Source of the DNA: JABAAW01 sp965216605
GTDB lineage: Bacteria; Pseudomonadota; Alphaproteobacteria; JABAAW01
DNA: 64,000 nucleotides
NCBI GenBank assembly: GCA_965216605.1
Contig: CBDCGG010000002.1
Location: forward strand, 1,364,001-1,428,000
Direction of reading: 5' to 3'
In this document: in pieces, positions 54,610 through 61,497 of the stretch
How positions within the stretch are numbered: position 1 is the stretch's first letter
Layout: each line of letters begins with the position of its first letter
The notes under the pieces: generated by a model
Seen by the model: the letters and a program-made list of their open reading frames with translations, nothing else
Told to the model about the DNA's origin: nothing
The model's database searches: none
Program-made: the position numbers and the translations under genes

Positions 54610-55182
54610 TCACAGAAAAAACCTATACCCCACTCCCAACCCCCAGCCCAAAACACCCCCCCCCAACAACACCTCCAAAAGCCACAGAAAGCCTACCGCC
54701 CAAACGCCCGCCGCAACATCGTCCAACATCACTCCCCAGCCGTTCTTCCAGCGTCTGTCTAGGTAACTCGCAGGAAACGGCTTGACAATGTCACAAAGCC
54801 GAAACAACACAAACGCCGCAGCCCAACCCCACAATCCTCCTAACCCCTTCAGAAAAGCCACAAAAAAATCAACAGGCGAAGCAACCAACGAGGCAAAAAG
54901 CGACGCAACAGACGCATCGACAAACAAGGCAGGCACAATAAACGCAGGCGCAAAAACAAGCACCCCCGCCATCGCCGCAAACTCGTCGATCACAATGTCC
55001 GAGTGATCCGCTTGTCCCGTGCGCTCGCCGTAGCCCTGCGCGCTAGGAACGCCCAGCGCAAAACTCGCCATCGCCAACAGAGCGCAGCCAACCTTGCCTG
55101 CACCCGCAACCTCCAACAAGGCGCAACAAACAACCGCCGCTCCAGATCCCCAAGTGCCAGAGGCAGGACGCAAAAAGCCCAC
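54610..55182 (-). CDS. pgpA: Phosphatidylglycerophosphatase A
   Basis: A 190-aa inner-membrane phosphatase that makes phosphatidylglycerol from its phosphate. Signature blocks are GFLRPASGTWGS at the N-terminus, HSDIVIDEFAAM with the catalytic acidic pair, and LFRLCDIVKPFPASYLDRRWKNGWGVMLDDVAAG, all in order, with four hydrophobic segments. The frame remains open upstream through LATCGGV, and family members have a conserved A-T-x-x-G-x-G there. The GTG at 55182 may therefore be internal, with the true start slightly upstream. It is followed after 9 bp by the pncC-type gene, forming a small minus-strand operon. Its coding strand is C-poor. Confidence 0.88.
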   Translation of the reverse strand: MGFLRPASGTWGSGAAVVCCALLEVAGAGKVGCALLAMASFALGVPSAQGYGERTGQADHSDIVIDEFAAMAGVLVFAPAFIVPALFVDASVASLFASLVASPVDFFVAFLKGLGGLWGWAAAFVLFRLCDIVKPFPASYLDRRWKNGWGVMLDDVAAGVWAVGFLWLLEVLLGGGVLGWGLGVGYRFFL

Positions 55183-55260
55183 GCCGCCGCAAGTCGCTAA
55201 AAAAGTGTTAAAAAAAGAGCGCAGAGAAAATCTTAGTCAACTAAAATTCTTAGCGAACTT

Positions 55261-56718
55261 CTAGCCGACGCTGCCCTCCAGCGAGATGCCCACCAACTTC
55301 TGCGCCTCGACGGCAAACTCCATCGGCAGCGTTTGCAACACCTCCTTGCAAAAGCCGTTGACGATCATCGAGGTCGCGCTCTCTGCGTCCAGCCCGCGCT
55401 GACGGCAGTAAAACAGCTGATCTTCGCCGATCCTGCTCGTCGAGGCTTCGTGCTCTACCATAGCACTTGGGTTGCGGCTCTCGATATACGGCACCGTATG
55501 CGCGCCGCACCGATCGCCGATCAACAACGAGTCGCACTGCGTGAAGTTGCGCGCTCCCGCCGCCTTCTCGGCAATGCGCACCAAGCCGCGATAGGTTTGA
55601 TCCGCCCTGCCCGCCGAGATACCCTTCGCGATAATCCGCGAGCGCGTCCCCTTGCCCAAATGCAGCATCTTCGTGCCTGTGTCCGCCTGCTGCCTGTTGT
55701 TCGTGATGGCGACCGAGTAGAACTCGCCGCTGGATTCTTCGCCCTGCAAGATGCAGCTGGGATACTTCCAAGTGATTGCAGACCCTGTCTCGACCTGCGT
55801 CCAAGTGATGCGCGATCCGTGCCCGCGACACGCGCCGCGTTTCGTCACAAAGTTGTAGATACCGCCGACACCGTTCTCGTCGCCCGGATACCAGTTCTGC
55901 ACTGTCGAGTATTTAATTTCGCCGCAGCCCAGCGCCACCAACTCGACGACGGCAGCGTGCAGTTGGTTCTCGTCGCGTTGCGGTGCGGTGCAACCTTCCA
56001 GATAGCTCACATACGAGGCATCCTCCACGATAACCAAGGTGCGCTCGAACTGTCCTGTGTCGCGCGCGTTAATGCGGAAGTAGGTCGAGAGCTCCATCGG
56101 ACAGCGCACACCTTTTGGAATATAGACGAACGATCCGTCTGTAAACACCGCCGAGTTCAGGCAGGCGAAGAAGTTATCGTTGTACGGAACGACGCTACCT
56201 AGATACCTCTTGACGATATCGGGATGCGTCTTCACCGCCTCTGAGATCGAGCAGAAAACGATACCCTGCTTCGCCAGCTTTTCCTTGTAGGTTGTTGCCA
56301 CCGAGACCGAATCAAAAACAGCATCCACGGCAACGCCAGCCAACCACTCCTGCTCCTTGAGCGGGATGCCGAGTTTCGCGTAGGTAGCGAGCAAGGTCGG
56401 ATCGACCTCGTCCAAAGACTTCGGACCTTCCTTTTGTTTCGGCGCGGCGTAGTAGTGAATCGCGTTGTAGTCGATAGGTTTAATCTCCAACTTCGCCCAT
56501 TGCGGCGCGCGCATGCTCTGCCAGCGTTGGTATGCCTTCAGGCGGAAATCTAAAAGCCATTGGGGTTCTTCTTTCTTCTCCGAGATAAAGCGAACGATAC
56601 TCTCGTCTAGCCCTTTCGGAGCTTTTTCCATCTCGATTTCTGTCTCGAAGCCGTACTTGTAGCGTTCGGCAGACAGGGCTTGCACTTGGGCAGTGGTCTC
56701 GGCAGTAGCTCCGCTCAT
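55261..56718 (-). CDS. sufB: Fe-S scaffold protein SufB
   Basis: A 485-aa scaffold subunit on which Fe-S clusters are built with SufC and SufD. Clear SufB landmarks are the N-terminal YKYGFETEIEMEKAPKGLDE and WLLDFRLKAYQRW. The mid region contains FVYIPKGVRCPMELSTYFRINA and the beta-helix core YLEGCTAPQRDENQLHAAVVELVA. The cluster region has RGACRGHGSRITWTQVETGS, then RNFTQCDSLLIGDRCGAHTVPYIE and EDQLFYCRQRGL. The length is normal and no frame problem is seen. It stands apart from sufC, with ftsB, the pdh genes, the RTX gene, pncC and pgpA in between. It is divergent from lpd, with a predicted leaderless promoter (56725-56753). Confidence 0.97.
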   Translation of the reverse strand: MSGATAETTAQVQALSAERYKYGFETEIEMEKAPKGLDESIVRFISEKKEEPQWLLDFRLKAYQRWQSMRAPQWAKLEIKPIDYNAIHYYAAPKQKEGPKSLDEVDPTLLATYAKLGIPLKEQEWLAGVAVDAVFDSVSVATTYKEKLAKQGIVFCSISEAVKTHPDIVKRYLGSVVPYNDNFFACLNSAVFTDGSFVYIPKGVRCPMELSTYFRINARDTGQFERTLVIVEDASYVSYLEGCTAPQRDENQLHAAVVELVALGCGEIKYSTVQNWYPGDENGVGGIYNFVTKRGACRGHGSRITWTQVETGSAITWKYPSCILQGEESSGEFYSVAITNNRQQADTGTKMLHLGKGTRSRIIAKGISAGRADQTYRGLVRIAEKAAGARNFTQCDSLLIGDRCGAHTVPYIESRNPSAMVEHEASTSRIGEDQLFYCRQRGLDAESATSMIVNGFCKEVLQTLPMEFAVEAQKLVGISLEGSVG

Positions 56719-56724
56719 ACTACG

Positions 56725-56771
56725 ACTCTACAAGCTCTCCGCTCGACAAGCAAGCGAAATCTTGCTAGGAT
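56725..56771. promoter_or_regulatory. Interleaved divergent promoters of sufB and lpd, both apparently leaderless
   Basis: Minus strand: TTGCTT (56748-56753), 17 bp, TAGAGT (56725-56730), 7 nt before the sufB ATG. Plus strand: TCGACA (56743-56748), 17 bp, TAGGAT (56766-56771), 7 nt before the lpd ATG. Both start codons fall where transcription should begin, and neither has a ribosome site. The two -35 boxes overlap by one base. Confidence 0.5.
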
Positions 56772-56777
56772 CAAAGC

Positions 56778-58232
56778 ATGTCGAAGCGTCAAGATGCTCC
56801 CCAAGAAAATCCTTACGACATCGCCATCGTCGGAGGAGGACCTGGAGGCTATGTCGCCGCCATTCGCGCTCGACAATTGGGATTGCACACCCTGCTGATC
56901 GAGCGTGAGGCACTAGGCGGAATTTGTCTCAACTGGGGCTGTATTCCTACCAAGGCTCTGCTGCGCACCGCCGAGTTGTGGCGCAGCTTGCAGAAGATGG
57001 AGCAGTTCGGCTTGAGCGCAGGAAAAGAGAGCAACTTTGACAGCAAGCGAATCGTTGCGCGCTCTAGGGCTGTCGCTGCCAAGTTGAACGGCGGGGTCGA
57101 GATGCTGATGAAGAAGAACAGCGTAGAGGTTCGCTATGGTAATGCGAGATTGGGGGGGAGGGGAGAGATTGTCGTTGCGGAGGCTGCGGGAGGTAAGGGG
57201 GAGGTTATCAAGGCGAAGCACATTATTTTGGCTACGGGCGCACGCGCTCGTGAGTTACCTAGCGTTCCGATCGACGGAGATATTGTGTGGGGTTATCGGG
57301 AGGCGATGGTCGCCGAGAATTTTCCTAAGCGTCTTCTTGTTGCGGGCGGAGGAGCGATCGGCTTGGAGTTTGCGAGTTATTTCTCGGCTTTTGGCGTTGA
57401 GGTGATCGTCGTGGAGGCGGCAGAGCGCATTTTGCTCCACGAGGACGAGGAGGTTGCGGGCATTCTAAAAGCCTACATGGAGAAAGAGCAGGGTATTAAG
57501 TTTCTGTTGGGAGTTTCGATCGAAGGCGTAGAAAAGCAGAAGGCGGGAAGTAACAAGGGAGGAGGTGTACTTGTGAAGTTGGGGAACGGAGATACTTTAG
57601 AGGTTGATCGTGTTTTATCTGCTGTGGGGGTTGTGGGAAATGTCGAGGGATTGGGGTTAGAAGAGGCGGGGGTTGCGTTCGATAGGGAGCGAGGCGTGAT
57701 TGGGGTTGACGGATTATTGCGGACGAATGTCGAGGGAATTTATGCGATTGGGGATGTTGCGGGTGCTCCGATGTTGGCGCATAAGGCGTCGCACGAGGGG
57801 GTTGTATGTGTCGAGTCGATTGCGGGAGAGGATGTTGCGCCGATAGTAAGGGAGCATATTCCTAGTTGTGTCTATACTTCTCCGCAGGTTGCGAGCGTTG
57901 GGATGAGCGCGAGGGCTGCCGAGGCGGAGGGATGTAAGGTAAGGATCGGGAGGTTTCCATTGGGGGCGAATGGGAAGGCGATTGCGATGGGGGAGGAAGT
58001 TGGATTAGTTAAGGTTGTGTTTGAGGAGGTTAGCGGGGCATTTTTGGGGGCGAGCATGGTTGGGGGAGAGGTTGTGGAGATGGTGCAGGGATATGGGATT
58101 GCTTTGGGGATGGAGGCGACGGAGGCGGAGTTGATGGGGACGATCTTTGCGCATCCGACGATGTCGGAGGCGATGCACGAGGCGGTATTGGATGGATGGG
58201 GAAGGGCACTGCATGTGCCACCGAGGAAATAA
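56778..58232 (+). CDS. lpdA: Dihydrolipoamide dehydrogenase (E3)
   Basis: A 484-aa FAD disulfide oxidoreductase that reoxidises lipoyl arms of the 2-oxoacid dehydrogenases and the glycine cleavage system. Features are the FAD fold VGGGPGGYVAAIRARQLG, the redox pair in GGICLNWGCIPTKAL and the NAD fold VAGGGAIGLEFASYFSAFG. The second FAD block is GIYAIGDVAGAPMLAHKA, and the dimer-interface His-Glu pair is in HPTMSEAMHEAVLDG. There is no N-terminal lipoyl domain. It is probably the E3 of the PDH complex encoded at 19.9-23.6 kb, now 33 kb away. The first 350 bp use C-ending codons; from about 57130 the coding strand becomes G/T-rich and C-poor. Confidence 0.96.
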   Translation: MSKRQDAPQENPYDIAIVGGGPGGYVAAIRARQLGLHTLLIEREALGGICLNWGCIPTKALLRTAELWRSLQKMEQFGLSAGKESNFDSKRIVARSRAVAAKLNGGVEMLMKKNSVEVRYGNARLGGRGEIVVAEAAGGKGEVIKAKHIILATGARARELPSVPIDGDIVWGYREAMVAENFPKRLLVAGGGAIGLEFASYFSAFGVEVIVVEAAERILLHEDEEVAGILKAYMEKEQGIKFLLGVSIEGVEKQKAGSNKGGGVLVKLGNGDTLEVDRVLSAVGVVGNVEGLGLEEAGVAFDRERGVIGVDGLLRTNVEGIYAIGDVAGAPMLAHKASHEGVVCVESIAGEDVAPIVREHIPSCVYTSPQVASVGMSARAAEAEGCKVRIGRFPLGANGKAIAMGEEVGLVKVVFEEVSGAFLGASMVGGEVVEMVQGYGIALGMEATEAELMGTIFAHPTMSEAMHEAVLDGWGRALHVPPRK

Positions 58233-58586
58233 GACAGATAATTTTTCTGTGGATAACTTGGATTTTGCGGTTGCCTTTGTTGGAGTTTTTCGTAGAGTTG
58301 CTAACAACGCACGCGTTTTTGCGCAACAAGCGTATGTGCACGGGAGGATAGAGAGGTGGGGGAAAAATTAGGCGAGCGTATAAAAATTTTCTGTATACGA
58401 TTAGGGAACAATCTTGTAAATCTCTTTATAGAGTCCATTTATCCTATATTTGCATTGCGATTATTTTTTTTAATCAGTATTTATCGTCATACTTGCTATT
58501 TATATTTTTTTGGGTTATTTAAAAGGAGTTACTGCCATTAGCGTTTAGTTTCTTTAGTTTGCTTTGTTTATAGCATTTGGCTTTCT
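58233..58586. other. Gene-poor AT-rich stretch after lpd
   Basis: Base composition drops sharply to AT-rich around 58250 and stays so to about 59580. A 61-codon frame at 58356-58541 encodes a hydrophobic peptide (GERIKIFCIRLGNNLVNLFI and onward) that might be a membrane fragment, with no convincing start. I see no promoter or terminator I would defend; ACAGA/TCTGT just after the lpd stop is a very weak hairpin. Confidence 0.4.
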
Positions 58587-59081
58587 TTGCTTATATCTTG
58601 GTCTCCTCTTGCAAAACATCGTGGTCATGAAATCGTTGTTTGTTGCAGTCGTGAATTTTCTCCCCAGCATTTACAGTTTAGCGGAATATCTTATATTTCT
58701 GGCTTATATCTTTGCAATCAAAAAAACAGAATTGAAATTATAAAAAAAATATTTCTTCAAACTAATGGAAATTTTCTTGAATTAAAAAAGCAAAGCGAGC
58801 CATTGATCCTTCCTCCTTTTGGAGGACAAAAGCATTGCTTTAAAATTGTCAGATACATACGCAGAAAACTTAACATCAAAAGATATTTCTGACAATTATT
58901 TGTTGATCCTGTCAAAGGGCTTCATGTTGTAATTGAGAAAATATCGGATGAGAGCAATCCTGTTTTGTACCATATTGCGAACAACAATCCAGTTGGAATT
59001 ATTTCGAAAGAAAAAATAGCTGAAGAAATGAATGCGCGTGATAAACATTTGCAGATTGTAATAAAAACTGACAAAAATTGA
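58587..59081 (+). pseudogene. Decayed AT-rich coding remnant with an internal TGA
   Basis: One frame runs from about 58587 to a TGA at 58890-58892, then continues in the same frame to a TGA at 59079-59081. The first half encodes LAKHRGHEIVVCCSREFSP and the second FVDPVKGLHVVIEKISDES and PVGIISKEKIAEEMNARD. A neighbouring frame also looks protein-like across the break (NLTSKDISDNYLLILSKG), which points to a frameshift as well as a stop. The RGHEIVV start and the VDPVKGLHVVIE word recall GT-B glycosyltransferases, but this is only a hint. Composition differs strongly from the flanks, so horizontal origin is likely. Confidence 0.45.
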
Positions 59082-59360
59082 TTTTCGCTCGATCTTTTTG
59101 AATCTGACGATTGATAGTGCTTTAATGGTTTTTATAACGATTATGAATTTAAAAATATTATGCTAAAAATAAATCTTTTGAAATAACAGCGTTTTTCGTG
59201 CTTACAATTTTAATTTAATGAAGATACGAAGTAAATTTCACTCTCAGTATTTTTGGCCAATCAATTTTTGAAACGAACTGATATGTATAAAAAATTAATG
59301 CTAAAAGAATTAGAAAAATTTGCAACGTTTTGATTCAAAAGAAGATGTTAAAAATTCAGT

Positions 59361-59549
59361 TTGGAGAAAAGGTTCATGAATTTAAAAAAACTTTTTTATG
59401 ACAAACACAATCTAACTGAAAGTCAAATTGAGGTCACTTCCAAAACAGTTATTTTTTTGGATTTCTGGTTAACAAATCTTGGGGAAAAAACTATTCTTAA
59501 AAAAAATGTAAGACAATTTATTCTTCTCTTTATAAAACTAAAAATTTAA
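59361..59549 (+). pseudogene. Second AT-rich coding remnant
   Basis: A short frame encodes MNLKKLFYDKHNLTESQIEV and a hydrophobic continuation. Another frame just downstream reads KNLKEYLQESDKKSWLKRIAQKI and runs into the GC-rich repeat. Around 59110-59190 yet another frame reads CFNGFYNDYEFKNIM. Together these look like a frameshifted remnant rather than intact genes. No family is recognised. Confidence 0.3.
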
Positions 59550-59589
59550 AAGAGTACTTACAAGAATCTGATAAAAAATCTTGGCTAAA

Positions 59590-59815
59590 GCGCATTGCGC
59601 AAAAAATTATGTGCGTGCGCTTGGTAAACAAGAGGCTACGCGCTTCGCTTCGCTCGTGCGTAGAAAGCGCTAACGCGCTCCGCTGACGCGGGGTCTTTTA
59701 CGAGGGACTGCGTCCCTCGCGCTCCCTATGCGCAAGACTGCGTCTTGCGAGGGCGAGGGAAACACTAATGCGCTCCCTATGCGCTACGCGCACGATGTTG
59801 ACCGAACGCGAGAAT
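59590..59815. repeat. Dispersed GC-rich palindromic repeat element, copy D (most complete)
   Basis: This copy holds two perfect palindromes of the same design: CGAGGGAC-TGC-GTCCCTCG (59701-59719) and CGCAAGAC-TGC-GTCTTGCG (59731-59749). It also has two CGCTCCCTATGCGC words (from about 59719 and 59770). GCTACGCGCACGATGTT (59783-59799) is identical to 167-183 on the other strand. GCGGGGTCTTTTACGAGGGA mirrors 240-260. It sits exactly at the border between the AT-rich remnant and the MttB homologue. Confidence 0.7.
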
Positions 59816-59818
59816 CCC

Positions 59819-61399
59819 CTACCGACTATCGTCCTTGTCCCTCTTCACCCGCGTCTCAATCCTGTTAATATACTCCGCAACTTCTTCCTCCTTTGCCTTA
59901 TTCAGCATCGTCTCTGGACTCTTCGCAACGACCTCCTTCCATACCCTATTCGCCCTCACATCCGCCGTCTCCGCCCCATCCTCATTCCAATTCTCAAAGT
60001 TACGCCAATCAGATAAAATAGGCTCGTAAAATGCCTTGTCATACCTCTCTAATGTATGCTCCGCCCCAAAGTAATGTCCCCCCGCACCCACCTCCCGCAT
60101 CGCATCCATCGCAATAGAATCCTCGTCCGTAGGAAATTTCGCAAACAATCTCGCCATCATCTGCAACATCTCAACATCGATAATAAACTTCTCATACGAA
60201 GCAACTAATCCCCCCTCCAACCACCCCGCCCCATGCAGTAAGAAATGACACCCCCCCAACATCGCTCCCCATAAAGACATCTGAGACTCGTAAGCACTCT
60301 GCGCATCAGGAGCATTAGACGCATTAACATTCGACGACCTAAACGGAACATTATACATCCGACACAACTGACCCGTCGCAATCGCAGCCTGCGTATACTC
60401 AGGAGTCCCAAAAGCAGGAGACCCCGAACGCATGTCAACATTGGAAGTAAATCCTCCATAAACAACACAAGCCCCAGGTTTCACAATCTGCGCCAATACC
60501 ATGCCCGCCAAAGCCTCCGCATGCTGCTGCGTCAAAGCTCCCGCAATAGTCACAGGTGCCATCGCGCCCGCCAAAGTAAAGGGAGTGACAATAACAACCT
60601 GCCCCAACTCCGCCATCACCATAATGCCCTGCGCCATCAACTCGTCTAACTGCAACGGAGAATTCATGTTCACAACCGTATAACAACTAGGCTCTTTCAA
60701 TAACTGCTCCTCGCTGATACCGCGAATCAAGCGCACGAGCTCGATCGCCTCCTCTATCTCCTTCCTGCGCTGACTGCGCACAAAAGGAACCTTGTCGCTG
60801 TGCGTCATATAACAACGAACCGTCTCGACATGCCGCATCTTCACAGGGATATCTAACGGCTCGATCAAAGTTCCTAAAATATGAATCACATCGTAATACT
60901 GAGCCATTTTTGCAAGCTCGATAAGCCCCGCCTTGTCTCCGTCACGCCGCCCTCTGTCCAAGTCGGACAAAAACGGCGTTCCCGATACCGTCCCGAACAC
61001 AACCCGCGAGGACTCTCCGCCCACACCTCCGCCCATCGTTACATTGTTCGTCGGATTTTTTGCATACATCGAAAACTTGCTCGGCGCATGCTTCATCCAA
61101 GTATCGATCATCTCGCTAGGAAAACGCACCTGCCAGTTCTCTTCGTCCACCTCCGCTCCCCCTCGCAAGTAGTGCGCTCGCGCCTCCTCCGAGAGCACCT
61201 TGATCCCCACCTCCTGTAACAATGTCTTCGCTCGCTCGTCGATGAGAGCAACCTCGTCCGAAGACAAAATCTTCAGCGGAGGGTAGGGGTTCTCCAACTG
61301 CACATAAGGCGACGCGACAGGCGCAGCCGCCAAGTTCTCGCGTCGCTCGCGCAATCTTGCGAAACGCTGTTTGCGCCCGCTTGTCTCGGTTCTCGTCAT
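59819..61399 (-). CDS. Trimethylamine methyltransferase-family protein (MttB homologue, no pyrrolysine)
   Basis: A 526-aa member of the MttB superfamily, corrinoid-linked methyltransferases acting on quaternary or tertiary amines. Blocks include NPYPPLKILSSDEVALIDERA, VFGTVSGTPFLSDLDRGRRDG and YMTHSDKVPFVRSQRRKE. VYGGFTSNVDMRSGSPAFGTPEY and HFLLHGAGWLEGGLVASYEKF follow. The frame is continuous with no in-frame TAG, so it belongs to the non-pyrrolysine group whose characterised member demethylates glycine betaine. I start at ATG 61399, before MTRTETSGRK; the upstream extension is not conserved. The corrinoid protein gene is not visible. It is divergent from a dimethylglycine-dehydrogenase-like gene, and together with the BCCT carrier this suggests betaine catabolism. 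The 3' half is nearly C-free on the coding strand. Confidence 0.9.
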   Translation of the reverse strand: MTRTETSGRKQRFARLRERRENLAAAPVASPYVQLENPYPPLKILSSDEVALIDERAKTLLQEVGIKVLSEEARAHYLRGGAEVDEENWQVRFPSEMIDTWMKHAPSKFSMYAKNPTNNVTMGGGVGGESSRVVFGTVSGTPFLSDLDRGRRDGDKAGLIELAKMAQYYDVIHILGTLIEPLDIPVKMRHVETVRCYMTHSDKVPFVRSQRRKEIEEAIELVRLIRGISEEQLLKEPSCYTVVNMNSPLQLDELMAQGIMVMAELGQVVIVTPFTLAGAMAPVTIAGALTQQHAEALAGMVLAQIVKPGACVVYGGFTSNVDMRSGSPAFGTPEYTQAAIATGQLCRMYNVPFRSSNVNASNAPDAQSAYESQMSLWGAMLGGCHFLLHGAGWLEGGLVASYEKFIIDVEMLQMMARLFAKFPTDEDSIAMDAMREVGAGGHYFGAEHTLERYDKAFYEPILSDWRNFENWNEDGAETADVRANRVWKEVVAKSPETMLNKAKEEEVAEYINRIETRVKRDKDDSR

Positions 61400-61426
61400 T
61401 TTTGTTCTCTCTCCCTTTACAAACAA

Positions 61427-61455
61427 TTGCCTCGCTGGTGAGTAAAGCGTAGAAT
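61427..61455 (+). promoter_or_regulatory. Sigma-70-like promoter of the dimethylglycine-dehydrogenase-like gene
   Basis: TTGCCT (61427-61432), 17 bp, TAGAAT (61450-61455). The ATG at 61498 follows after about 40 nt, with AAAAAGGAG as its ribosome site. It lies in the 98-bp divergent gap with the MttB homologue. Confidence 0.6.
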
Positions 61456-61497
61456 CATCGACAACAAAAGTCAAAGGAGAGAAAAAAGGAGAAACGC

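Noticed and set aside
58233..59818. Insertion sequence or prophage remnant
   Set aside because: The AT-rich strip shows no transposase, integrase or phage motif and no terminal inverted repeats; only the palindromic element at its right border is repeated.
59819..61399. Pyrrolysine-containing trimethylamine methyltransferase
   Set aside because: The reading frame has no internal TAG codon, so it belongs to the non-pyrrolysine branch of the family.
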